A stretch of 64,000 nucleotides of DNA from contig NZ_FNCC01000009.1 in the NCBI RefSeq assembly GCF_900100955.1, positions 248,001 to 312,000 of the forward strand, read 5' to 3'. Positions 1-12,533 of this stretch are shown here, one piece after another. The position numbers were made by a program, and so were the translations under genes. Under the pieces are notes generated by a model, which saw nothing but the letters and a program-made list of their open reading frames with translations, searched no databases and was not told where the DNA came from. Source of the DNA: Lentzea fradiae (GTDB lineage: Bacteria; Actinomycetota; Actinomycetes; Mycobacteriales; Pseudonocardiaceae). Positions within the stretch are counted from its first letter, which is position 1. Every line of letters begins with the position of its first letter.

Positions 1-54
1 GCAGAACCCGCCAGCCGAACCCCCCAAGCCTCCCCGTTTCCCCTGCCACCCGCG

Positions 55-70
55 CTGTGAGCGCTAACAG
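55..70. promoter_or_regulatory. LacI-family operator 1 upstream of sugar ABC transporter
   Basis: The site CTGTGAGCGCTAACAG is a 16-base near-palindrome; only one symmetric pair (G versus T) breaks it. Its core TGTGAGCGCTAAC recurs exactly at 8120-8132, upstream of the GH62 gene. A symmetric centre AGCGCT is typical of LacI-family sites. The LacI-type protein at 8135-9109 is the most likely ligand (inference). Confidence 0.75.
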
Positions 71-98
71 CATCACCTTGCCGTTACCGTCTCGACTC

Positions 99-126
99 TT
101 GACGCGGCTGTTGTTAGCGATAACAC
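99..126 (+). promoter_or_regulatory. Sigma70-like promoter with overlapping operator 2
   Basis: A TTGACG -35 box (99-104) and a TAACAC -10 box (121-126) are separated by 16 bases, about 50 bases before the start codon of the transporter binding protein. The near-palindrome TGTTAGCGATAACA (112-125) covers the spacer and most of the -10 box. It resembles operator 1 at 55-70, so a repressor bound here should block RNA polymerase. Confidence 0.55.
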
Positions 127-173
127 TCGCCCCCCACAGCATTGTTGCCTGCCGGTGACATCGAGGAGAACCA

Positions 174-1259
174 ATGAGGCTTGTCCGGATCGCGGTCACC
201 ACCGCACTCGCCGTCTCCCTCGCGGCCTGCGGTTCCACGGAGAAGACAGTCGACCAGCAGAGCGGAACCGGGGACGGTGCGCTGGTGGGCGTCACGATGC
301 CAACCCGGTCGTCCGAGCGGTGGGTCCGCGACGGCGACAGCCTCAAGAAGAGCCTTGAGGCCAAGGGGTACAAGGTCGACCTGCAGTACGCGGAGGACAA
401 CATCCCGACGCAGGCCAACCAGATCGAGAACCAGATCACCAAGGGCGTGAAGCTGCTGATCGTCGCGTCGATCGACGGCAAGGCGCTCAGCTCGCAGCTG
501 CAGCAGGCCGCGGACGCGAAGATCCCCGTGATCTCCTACGACCGGTTGCTCCTGAACACGCCGAACGTCGACTACTACGCGACGTTCGACAACTTCAAGG
601 TCGGTGTGCAGCAGGCGAACTCGCTGCTGGACGGGCTGAAGACCAGGGGCGAGGGGCCGTTCAACATCGAGATCTTCGCCGGATCCCCAGACGACAACAA
701 CGCCACGTTCTTCTACAACGGCGCGATGTCGGTGCTCCAGCCGCTGATCGACCAGGGCAAGCTCGTCGTCAAGTCCGGTCAGACGGACTTCAAGACCACC
801 GCGATCCTGCGCTGGGACGCGGCCACCGCGCAGCGGCGCATGGAGGACCTGCTGACCTCGACGTACGGCAACGCCAAGGTCGACGGCGTCCTGTCGCCGT
901 TCGACGGCCTGTCGATCGGCATCCTCTCGGCGCTCAAGAGCAACGGCTACGGCACGGGCGGCCAGCCCTACCCGATCGTGACCGGGCAGGACGCCGAGGT
1001 CGCCTCGATGAAGTCGATCATCGCGGGTGAGCAGTACTCGACGATCTTCAAGGACCTCCGCCAGCTCACCGACGTGGCGGCGAACATGGCCGACGCGGTG
1101 CTCAAGGGCACCAAGCCGGAGGTCAACAACACGACCGACTACGACAACGGCGAGAAGGTCGTGCCGTCGTTCCTGCTCCAGCCGGTTCCCGTCGACAAGT
1201 CGAACTACCAGAAAGAGCTGATCGACTCCGGCTACTACACCGCCGACCAGCTCAGGTAG
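174..1259 (+). CDS. Sugar ABC transporter substrate-binding lipoprotein (ChvE/XylF-like)
   Basis: This 361-residue protein begins with a lipoprotein signal: a charged start, a hydrophobic run and the lipobox LAAC with the lipidated Cys at residue 19. The rest matches periplasmic-binding-protein type I sugar binders of the ChvE/XylF class, with motifs such as VASIDG, ISYDRL and VTGQDAE. It would capture a monosaccharide outside the membrane and deliver it to the permease encoded at 2788. The ATG at 174 has a GAGGAG ribosome site at 163-168. It is the first gene of a three-gene transporter operon behind two LacI-type operators. The operator shared with an arabinofuranosidase gene favours arabinose (or xylose) as ligand, which is inference. 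Confidence 0.9.
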   Translation: MRLVRIAVTTALAVSLAACGSTEKTVDQQSGTGDGALVGVTMPTRSSERWVRDGDSLKKSLEAKGYKVDLQYAEDNIPTQANQIENQITKGVKLLIVASIDGKALSSQLQQAADAKIPVISYDRLLLNTPNVDYYATFDNFKVGVQQANSLLDGLKTRGEGPFNIEIFAGSPDDNNATFFYNGAMSVLQPLIDQGKLVVKSGQTDFKTTAILRWDAATAQRRMEDLLTSTYGNAKVDGVLSPFDGLSIGILSALKSNGYGTGGQPYPIVTGQDAEVASMKSIIAGEQYSTIFKDLRQLTDVAANMADAVLKGTKPEVNNTTDYDNGEKVVPSFLLQPVPVDKSNYQKELIDSGYYTADQLR

Positions 1260-1264
1260 GGCCC

Positions 1265-2787
<1,523 letters not shown>

Positions 2788-2791
<4 letters not shown>

Positions 2792-4002
2792 CCACGAAGA
2801 CCGCCGCGGCACCGGCCGCCGCTCCCTCGGAACCATCCAGCCGGTTCTCGATCAACATGCGGCAGTCGGGCATCTACGTCGCGTTCGCGCTGATCGTCGT
2901 GCTGTTCGCGGTGCTGACAGACGGCGCGCTGCTGCAGCCGCAGAACATCTCGAACATCATCGTGCAGAACTCGTACGTGCTCATCCTCGCGATCGGCATG
3001 ATCCTGGTGATCATCGGCGGGCACATCGACCTGTCGGTGGGCTCGACCGTCGCGCTGACGGGCGCGGTCTGCGCGGTGCTGACCGTCCAATGGGGACTGC
3101 CGTGGCCGCTGGCGGTGCTGCTGACGCTGCTGTCCGGCGCGCTGATCGGCGCGGCGCAGGGCTACTGGATCGCCTACTTCGGCATCCCCGCGTTCATCGT
3201 CACGCTGGCCGGCATGCTGGTGTTCCGCGCTCTCACCATGACGACGCTGGGCAACCAGGGCATCGGCCCGTTCCCCGACGAGATCCGGTCGCTGTCCAAC
3301 GGGTTCACGAGCGGCTACCTCGGCAACATCGGCCTCGGCCCGCTCGGCGGCGCCGACCTGGTGAGCCTGCTCGCCGGGCTCGCCTGCGTCGCCGGGTTCG
3401 CGTTGTCGCAGTGGCGCAAGCGGTCCGCGCGGCTCGGCTACGGGCAGAGCGTCGACCCGATGCCGGTGTTCGTGCTCAAGATCGCGGGCGTGGCGCTGGT
3501 CGTGATGGCGGTCGTGGTGCAGCTCGCCCGGTTCCGCAACCTGCCGTGGGTGCTGGTGCTGCTGGCGGCGCTCGCGCTCGGGTACTCGCTGATGGCGAAC
3601 AACTCGGTGTTCGGCAGGCACATCTACTCGATCGGCGGCAACCTCCAGGCGGCGACGCTGTCGGGTGTGAAGGTCAAGGCCGTCACGTTCTGGGTGTTCG
3701 TCAACATGGGCGCGCTGGCGGGACTCGCCGGCGTGATCTTCGCCGGGCGGCTCAACCAGGCGGGGCCGACGGCGGGCATGTCGTTCGAGCTCGACGCCAT
3801 CGCGGCCGCGTTCATCGGCGGCGCGGCGGTGCAGGGCGGTGTCGGCAAGGTGGTCGGCGCGATCACCGGTGGCCTGATCATGGGTGTCATCAACAACGGC
3901 ATGTCGCTGATCGGCTCGCCCAGCGAACGGGTGATGCTGGTGAAGGGTCTCGTGCTGCTCGTGGCCGTCGCCTACGACGTGTGGACCAAGCGCCGCGGCT
4001 GA
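2788..4002 (+). CDS. Sugar ABC transporter permease (BPD_transp_2 family)
   Basis: This 404-residue inner-membrane protein is the permease of the monosaccharide transporter. A short polar N-terminus precedes about ten hydrophobic segments, the first near residues 28-45. The motif [10 protein letters not shown] and the late IGGAAVQGG segment are typical of the XylH/RbsC/MmsB permease family. The ATG at 2788 overlaps the upstream ATPase stop, which fixes the start. A strong hairpin at 4006-4043 closes the operon. Confidence 0.92.
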
Positions 4003-4005
4003 GCC

Positions 4006-4043
4006 CCCACCGGCCGGGACTCGCCGCGTTCCCGGCCGGTGGG
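4006..4043 (+). terminator. Hairpin terminator after the transporter operon
   Basis: The perfect 14-base arms CCCACCGGCCGGGA (4006-4019) and TCCCGGCCGGTGGG (4030-4043) enclose a 10-base loop, four bases after the permease stop. There is no T tract, as is common in actinomycetes. Confidence 0.7.
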
Positions 4044-4159
4044 AACCACCCGGCGGACGGTGCCGCGATCTCCTACGATCGACTACGAAAAGCACCGCAC
4101 CACAACGGTTCCGGCCACCGCACAGCCGGGGTCCGGGCGCACTCGACCCAAGGAGTTCC

Positions 4160-5242
4160 ATGTCCCAGCGGGAACCCGAGCTCAGCCGGGAGCTCTTCGG
4201 CAGGCTCGGTGACACCGACGTCCACCGGTTCGTCCTCTCGTCCCCGGGAGGCGTGACCGTGCGGGTGCTGGACTACGGCGGCGTCGTCCAGTCGCTCGAC
4301 GCGCCGGACCGCGACGGTGAGCCGGCCAACGTGGTGCTCGGGTTCCCCGCGCTCGACGACTACGTGAAGAACAGCCAGCCCGGCGCGAACAGGGTGTTCT
4401 TCGGCGCGCTGGTGGGCCGCTACGCGAACCGCATCGCGCGCGGCACCTTCACCCTCGACGGCGTCACGTACCGGTTGCCGGTCAACGACGGCCCGAACAC
4501 CCTGCACGGCGGGCCGGAGGGGTTCGACTCCGAGGTGTGGTCCGCGACCGAGCTGCGCGAACCGGACAGCGTGGGCGTGCGGCTGGAACTGGTGAGCCCG
4601 GCCGGGGACAGCGGTTTCCCGGCGACGGTCTCGACGGAGGTGACGTACCGCCTCGACCGGGACGACAGGCTCAGCATCACCTACCGCGCGACGGCGGACG
4701 CGCCGACGGTGCTGAACCTCACCAACCACACCTACTGGAACCTCGCGGGCGAGGGCAACGGCGACGTGCGCGGTCACGCGCTGACGTTGCACGCCAGCCG
4801 GTTCTGCGCGGTCGACGACACGTTGATCCCGGTCGGCGAGCCGGTGCCGGTCGAGGCGAGCCCGTTCGACTTCCGTCAGGCGACGACGATCGGCGCCCGC
4901 ATCGGCGAGTCCCACCCGCAGCTCGGGATCGCGGGTGGCTACGACCACAACTGGGTGCTGGACGAGGAGGCGCCGTTCGCCGCCCAGGCCACCGACCCGG
5001 AGTCGGGGCGGAGGCTGACGATGTGGACGACGGAGCCCGGTCTGCAGTTCTACTCCGGCAACTTCCTCACCGACGAGCTCGTCGGCACCGGTGGCCGCCC
5101 GTACGGGCGCTACTCCGGTTTCGCCCTGGAGGCGCAGCACTTCCCGGACTCGCCGAACCGCGACGACTTTCCCAGCACGGTGCTGCGGCCGGGTGAGGTG
5201 TACCGGCAGGAGACGGTCTTCCAACTGTCCACTGCGGACTGA
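4160..5242 (+). CDS. Aldose 1-epimerase (galactose mutarotase family)
   Basis: This 360-residue protein belongs to the GalM superfamily, which interconverts the alpha and beta anomers of free aldoses. Active-site blocks are intact: NDGPNTLHGG, LTNHTYWNL (general-acid His), GGYDHNWVL (Asp) and ALEAQHFPDS (base Glu). There is no signal peptide, so it should be cytoplasmic and act on sugar after import. It follows the sugar transporter by 157 bases, beyond a terminator, and is probably its own unit serving the same catabolic pathway. The ATG at 4160 is preceded by AAGGAG at 4149-4154. Confidence 0.9.
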   Translation: MSQREPELSRELFGRLGDTDVHRFVLSSPGGVTVRVLDYGGVVQSLDAPDRDGEPANVVLGFPALDDYVKNSQPGANRVFFGALVGRYANRIARGTFTLDGVTYRLPVNDGPNTLHGGPEGFDSEVWSATELREPDSVGVRLELVSPAGDSGFPATVSTEVTYRLDRDDRLSITYRATADAPTVLNLTNHTYWNLAGEGNGDVRGHALTLHASRFCAVDDTLIPVGEPVPVEASPFDFRQATTIGARIGESHPQLGIAGGYDHNWVLDEEAPFAAQATDPESGRRLTMWTTEPGLQFYSGNFLTDELVGTGGRPYGRYSGFALEAQHFPDSPNRDDFPSTVLRPGEVYRQETVFQLSTAD

Positions 5243-5331
5243 AGTGTGACGAAAGTTACTTCATGGCAAAACTTCTCGAATCGACAGGTGATTCGACACA
5301 CGACGAAACCTGAAACGGGCACCCTCGTGGT

Positions 5332-6594
5332 GTGTTCAGGGAATCCGTTCTGCGCGACCTTCCGCCCGCCGATCGCGCGCTGTTCCTGGAGTTCGGCGCG
5401 GGGCCGATCAGGACCCCGCCGTTCGACCACGTGCACCACGCCTTCGAGCGGCACGCCGAACGACGCCCGCACGTCACGGCGGTGGAGCACCTCGGCGAGT
5501 CGCTGACGTACGGGGAGCTCGACGCCAGGGCCTCGCTGCTGGCCGAGCTCCTCGTCCGGCGCGGTGTGCGGCCGGGTGACCACGTCGGACTGTTCCTGTC
5601 CCGGTCGATCGCCATGGTGGTCGGGATTCTCGCGGTGCTGAAGGCGGGCGCGACCTACGTGCCGCAGGACACCCGCACCGCCACGGAGGAACGCCTGCGG
5701 CACGTCGTGCGGACCGCGCGCATCGACGTGGTGCTCTCCACCACCGCGGACGCCCTGCCCGCCCACCTGGCCGCCGTCGTCACCATCGACGACCTGCCGG
5801 ACGTGCGCTCGTTCTCCCGCACCATCACCCCGGACGCCGAGATCGCCGCCGTGGTCTTCGGTTCCGGCGCCGGGGTCAGGGTCTCGCACGCCAACCTGTG
5901 CAACCTCCTGCTCACCGCGCCGGGGTCGCTCGGCGTCACCACGGGCACGCGGGTGGCGCACCTGCTCGACATCGACTCCGGGGTGGCGATGTGGGAGGTG
6001 CTGGGCACGCTCGCGAACGGCGGCACGCTGGTGATCCGCGGTGACGACGCCGGACCGGCCGCGAGCACCGCGGAGGTCATCATCGCGACGCCCGGCGTGC
6101 TCGCCTCGCTCGACCCGGACGCGTGCCGGCGGGTGCACACCGTCGCGGTGGCCGGTGACCGGTGCCCGCGGGACCTGGCGGACCTGTGGTCACGGCGCGC
6201 GATCTTCCACAACGCCGGTGGCCGCACCGAGGTGAGCATCGTGAACACCGTGCAGCGCTACCGGCCGCGCACCGGGCCCCTCACCTTCGGCAGGCCGCTG
6301 CCGAACACGACGACGTACGTCCTGGACCAGGAGCTGCACCCGCGCCCCATCGGCGCGGCCGGCGAGATGTGGGCCGGGGGCGCGTGCGTCACGGCCGGCT
6401 ACCTCGGCGACGGAGACCTGACCGCGCAACGGTTCCGGCCGGACCCGTTCCTCGGCGGGGACCACCTGATGTTCCGGACGCACGTGCTCGGCCGGTGGAC
6501 CAGCGACGGCGAGCTGGAACACCTCGGGCCGCCGGCGGGGGTGACGGCGCACCCCCGCCGGCGGTCTCTCAGCAGGGCGAGTTGGTCTGCGTGA
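5332..6594 (+). pseudogene. Degenerate stand-alone NRPS adenylation domain, C-terminally truncated
   Basis: The 420-residue product resembles the large subdomain of an NRPS adenylation domain. An NRPS linker-like start (FLEFGAGPIRTPPFDHVH) is followed by LTYGELD and LKAGATYVPQD. The core A3 phosphate loop (normally TSGSTGxPKG) is replaced by FGSGAGVRVSH. The A7 Asp is missing (MFRTHVLGRW in place of YRTGD), and the protein ends before the A8-A10 subdomain with its catalytic Lys. It overlaps the convergent GH62 gene by 26 bases. The frame is open and codon use is normal, so it may be expressed, but adenylate formation looks impossible. It is either a relic or a repurposed binding fold. The GTG at 5332 is the only good start. 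Confidence 0.6.
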
Positions 6595-7999
6595 GCAGCC
6601 CGAGCCGCCACGGCAGCCGGTTGTACTCCCCGCCCGCGTCCGGGTCCATGCCCTGGTAGAGGTAGCTCAACCGGCAGGGACTGATCTCCATGTTCTGGTC
6701 CACGTTGGTCCGCACCATCTCGCCGTGGCTGATGTCCTGCGTCCACCGTCCACCCGGGAACGTCACGTTGTTGGCCCGGGCGAACGGGTTCGACTCGGTG
6801 TCGGCGAGCGCCGTCCACGGCCCGGTGATCCCCGGCGCGGTCCACGAGCGGAACCAGCGGCGGCCGTCGGTGCCGATCGCCTCGTGCACCAGCAGCCACT
6901 GGTCCTTGCCGGCGATCTTGTAGACGTTGGCCGCCTCGAACAGCCGGTAGCGGTCGCTGTCCTCCATGGCGATCACCGTGTTGCCGAAGCCCTGGGGGAA
7001 CTGGGCGAGCGTCGTCTCCGACCGGTAGAGGTGCCCGTTGTCGTCGGAGGAGAACAGGTAGCACTTCGCGGTGTCGCACACCGTCCAGAAGTCGACCCAG
7101 TAGCCCTCGCCGATGTTGTCGCGGATGATCTGCGGCATCCCGTTGGCGTAGAACTGCTTCGGCGTGGACCAGGACAGCGGGTCCGAGATGTTCGAGGTCG
7201 TCGAGTAGGACGCGTTGTCCCCGGTCTGGTAGACGAGATACCACAACCGCTGGGGCGCGAAGTAGAAGACCTGCGGCGCGGCCCGGTAGCCGGTGCCGAT
7301 GCCGGAGCGGTCGAGGTAGTGGTGCGTCGCGTTCGGCGCCTCCGACCAGTCCCGGAAGCTCGTGTACATCAGGTTGTAGCCGTCGGTGTAGGTCGACGCG
7401 AAGACGTGGTACTTGCCGTCGTGGTAGACGACGCTCGGGTCCTTCACCGCGACGTTCGCGTGGGTGGAGTCCGGCTTCGGGCTGATCAGCTGACCGCTGG
7501 ACGACCAGCTGAAGCTCGACGGCAGGCCGGGCACGGGCCCGGTCGTCGTGGTCGTGGTGGTCGTCGTGGTCGGGACGACGTCACCGGTGCACCGGGTGCC
7601 GTTGAGGGAGAACCCCGTGGGGTGCGGGTTGTTCGCGCCCGTGCTGGCGCCGTTGAACCCGAACTCGACCTCACCGCCGGTGCGGATCGTCCGGTTGTAG
7701 GAGACGTTGCGCGCGGTCACCTCGGAGCCGGACTGCCGCACGTCGGCGTTCCACGCCTGCCGCACCTGCTGGCCCGCGCCGAAGCTCCAGGTGAGCGTCC
7801 AGCCGTCGACCGGGTCACCGAGGTTGGTGATGACCACCTTCGCGGTGAACCCCCCGTCCCACTGCGCCGGCGCGGAGTAGGAGACGGAACATCCCGGAGC
7901 CGCCGCGGCGGGCTGCTGCGCCACGGCGGTCAGCGCGGCCACCGTGAGGACCGAGACGGCGGCGGCGGTGAGCCGGGAGGTGAACGATCGCGCGAACAT
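6569..7999 (-). CDS. Secreted GH62 alpha-L-arabinofuranosidase with N-terminal CBM2
   Basis: This 476-residue secreted enzyme removes arabinofuranosyl side chains from arabinoxylan. A Sec signal peptide (about 1-33, ending PAAAA) is followed by a CBM2 (about 34-135), a Thr-rich linker and a GH62 catalytic domain from about residue 155. Catalytic carboxylates fall in VKDPSVV, in the DFWTVCD region and in FEAANVYK. The ATG at 7999 has AAGGG five bases upstream; a GTG six bases earlier is possible but has poorer spacing. A promoter at 8082-8111 and an operator at 8120-8133 precede it. The LacI gene immediately upstream is the probable repressor. It is one of two GH62 enzymes here; the other has a CBM13. 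Confidence 0.93.
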   Translation of the reverse strand: MFARSFTSRLTAAAVSVLTVAALTAVAQQPAAAAPGCSVSYSAPAQWDGGFTAKVVITNLGDPVDGWTLTWSFGAGQQVRQAWNADVRQSGSEVTARNVSYNRTIRTGGEVEFGFNGASTGANNPHPTGFSLNGTRCTGDVVPTTTTTTTTTTGPVPGLPSSFSWSSSGQLISPKPDSTHANVAVKDPSVVYHDGKYHVFASTYTDGYNLMYTSFRDWSEAPNATHHYLDRSGIGTGYRAAPQVFYFAPQRLWYLVYQTGDNASYSTTSNISDPLSWSTPKQFYANGMPQIIRDNIGEGYWVDFWTVCDTAKCYLFSSDDNGHLYRSETTLAQFPQGFGNTVIAMEDSDRYRLFEAANVYKIAGKDQWLLVHEAIGTDGRRWFRSWTAPGITGPWTALADTESNPFARANNVTFPGGRWTQDISHGEMVRTNVDQNMEISPCRLSYLYQGMDPDAGGEYNRLPWRLGLLTQTNSPC

Positions 8000-8081
8000 G
8001 ATCACCCTTCATGGCAGGAGGATCCGTCGCCGAACCGCCGTCCACAGTGGACGGCGAGACTGCGGCAGTGCGACTTCCTGC

Positions 8082-8111
8082 AATGTAGAAGACACCGTCT
8101 CACATGGTCAA
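8082..8111 (-). promoter_or_regulatory. Promoter of the CBM2-GH62 gene
   Basis: Read leftward, TTGACC (8111-8106) and TACATT (8087-8082) are separated by 18 bases, leaving an 80-base leader before the start at 7999. The shared LacI-type operator lies about 9 bases upstream of the -35 box. Confidence 0.5.
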
Positions 8112-8119
8112 AGCTAAAT

Positions 8120-8133
8120 TGTGAGCGCTAACT
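8120..8133. promoter_or_regulatory. LacI-family operator upstream of GH62
   Basis: TGTGAGCGCTAACT shares the exact 13-base core TGTGAGCGCTAAC with the operator at 55-70 in front of the sugar transporter. It lies directly after the stop codon of the LacI gene (8135) and upstream of the GH62 promoter. Confidence 0.7.
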
Positions 8134-8134
8134 T

Positions 8135-9109
8135 TTAGCCGCCGCACCGGTTCGGGGGCGCCACCGACGCACGCAGGCGCACACGGGGCGGAACGCGGTG
8201 GACCAGAGGGGCCGGCAGGACGTGCGTGTCCAGCAACGAGGTCAGCACCGCGACCGCCCGTGCGCCGAGCTCGTGGCGCGACACGGCCACCGTCGTCAGC
8301 TGGGGGCGCATCCACGATGCCGCGGGGTCGTCCCCGAACCCCAGCACCGACACGTCACGGGGTGTCGAGAGCCCGGCCTCCGTCAGCGCCTGCTGGGCAC
8401 CGAACGCGAGGCGGTCGTCCAGGCACACCAACGCGGTGGGCCGGCAGTGCCGCACCAGCGCGCGGGTGGCGTCGTAACCCGCCTCCGGTGTCCACTCGGG
8501 ACAGCGGGACCCGGACACCGCGACCCCGGCCGCGTCGAAGACGTCGCGCAGCCCGATCAGCCGTTCCAGGGCCGTGATCCCGTCGGGCGGGACGTCGAAC
8601 CGGCCGGGTCCGGCACCGACCAGGTGCACGTGCCGGTGTCCCGCCTCGACCAGGACGCGTGCCGCCGCACGACCGCCCCGCACCTCGTCGGGAACGACCG
8701 AGGGCACCGCGGCCGCGGTGGAGTTGAGGAGCACGACCGGTCCCGGACGCAGGCCGCGCGGCGCGGTGGTCGTCCTGGTGCCCGCGACGTGGACGACGCC
8801 GTTGACCGGCTCTCCGCCGGAACCCATGACCAGCAAGGAGAAACCACGCCAGGACGCGGCCTCCGCCACTCCCCTGACCACGTCCGGCGCACCGGGCTCC
8901 AGCACCAGGCCGATGGTCCGCGCGCGGGGACGTGCGGGCGGGCCGCCACGCCGGTAGCCCAGCAGGTGCGCCGTCGACCGCACCCGTTGTTCGGCCGCCT
9001 CGGAGATGCGCAGCTCTCGCGCACGTCCGGTCAGCACCAGCGACGCCGTCGTGACCGAGACGCCGGAGGCCGCGGCGACGTCGGCCAGCGTCACCCGTGT
9101 CCTGCTCAC
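8135..9109 (-). CDS. LacI-family transcriptional regulator, probable arabinose/arabinoxylan repressor
   Basis: This 324-residue DNA-binding protein has an N-terminal LacI helix-turn-helix (VTLADVAAASGVSVTTASLV) and a periplasmic-binding-like effector domain (IGLVLEPGAPD, VSVLGFGDDPAASW near the C-terminus). The GTG at 9109 is preferred because GGGAG lies about 6 bases upstream; a GTG at 9121 is the alternative. The gene sits directly upstream of GH62 in the same direction, with the operator TGTGAGCGCTAAC between them and again before the transporter. It probably represses both until a sugar, likely arabinose or an arabino-oligosaccharide, binds. The effector is inferred. Confidence 0.88.
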   Translation of the reverse strand: MSRTRVTLADVAAASGVSVTTASLVLTGRARELRISEAAEQRVRSTAHLLGYRRGGPPARPRARTIGLVLEPGAPDVVRGVAEAASWRGFSLLVMGSGGEPVNGVVHVAGTRTTTAPRGLRPGPVVLLNSTAAAVPSVVPDEVRGGRAAARVLVEAGHRHVHLVGAGPGRFDVPPDGITALERLIGLRDVFDAAGVAVSGSRCPEWTPEAGYDATRALVRHCRPTALVCLDDRLAFGAQQALTEAGLSTPRDVSVLGFGDDPAASWMRPQLTTVAVSRHELGARAVAVLTSLLDTHVLPAPLVHRVPPRVRLRASVAPPNRCGG

Positions 9110-9129
9110 CGCGTCTCCCACGGGGAAGG

Positions 9130-9164
9130 CCGGTGCCCCGTCCCGGAGCGGGACGGGGCACCGG
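9130..9164 (-). terminator. Hairpin terminator after the GH6 endoglucanase gene
   Basis: The perfect 16-base arms CCGGTGCCCCGTCCCG (9130-9145) and CGGGACGGGGCACCGG (9149-9164) enclose a 3-base loop between the GH6 stop (9171) and the LacI start (9109). Confidence 0.75.
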
Positions 9165-9170
9165 TGTGGA

Positions 9171-10553
<1,383 letters not shown>

Positions 10554-10760
10554 TCAGGTTCTCGCAGCGGCGTTGCTGTCCGGACGTGAGAATCGGCGAC
10601 GCGAGAGCACTCTCAGAACGTCGGAGAAGCGAATGCGAGCTCGGGCCAACGTAACCATGCGGCGCTGAATCGTCAACGTCGCGAGTGATCATGACAACGT
10701 TGACGGATCGATGTTTCGAAAATTCGACGAACAATCCCCGCACGCCCCTGACGTGGCACT

Positions 10761-10774
10761 TGGGAGCGCTCCCT
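10761..10774. promoter_or_regulatory. CebR/CelR-like operator (TGGGAGCGCTCCCT)
   Basis: This site differs in one terminal base from the TGGGAGCGCTCCCA palindrome known for the cellulose-utilisation repressors CebR (Streptomyces) and CelR (Thermobifida). Its position between the GH6 and GH10 starts suggests cello-oligosaccharide control of one or both. Confidence 0.75.
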
Positions 10775-10794
10775 ACGCCGTTCAGGGCAACCTG

Positions 10795-10810
10795 CTGTCG
10801 AATTCGACAG
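10795..10810. promoter_or_regulatory. Perfect palindrome CTGTCGAATTCGACAG
   Basis: This is a perfect 16-base inverted repeat 20 bases after the CebR-like box, extendable by one G/C pair on each side. It shares the half-site GTCGAA with the palindrome at 16963-16978. It may be an operator for another regulator; the ligand is unknown. Confidence 0.4.
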
Positions 10811-10872
10811 CGACTTCTTGTGAGTTCGCTGGAACGGCTGCGACACTCCGGAACGGCACCGGCGGGCGATGA

Positions 10873-12378
<1,506 letters not shown>

Positions 12379-12402
12379 CCCGCACCCACCACACCACAGG
12401 CA

Positions 12403-12441
12403 GGTTCCCGCGGAACGGACGTGAGGTCCCCCGCGGGAACC
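12403..12441 (+). terminator. Hairpin after the GH10 gene
   Basis: The perfect arms GGTTCCCGCGG (12403-12413) and CCGCGGGAACC (12431-12441) enclose a 17-base loop in the 155-base gap between the xylanase and the first esterase. It may terminate or attenuate transcription into the esterase genes. Confidence 0.6.
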
Positions 12442-12533
12442 GTCCTGCGCTGGTGCGCTTCAGCGCCCGACCCCCGATCCCACGCCGTCCTGCCGCGGCG
12501 GGACGGCGCCCCCAGCGAGGAGGCGAGGTCACC

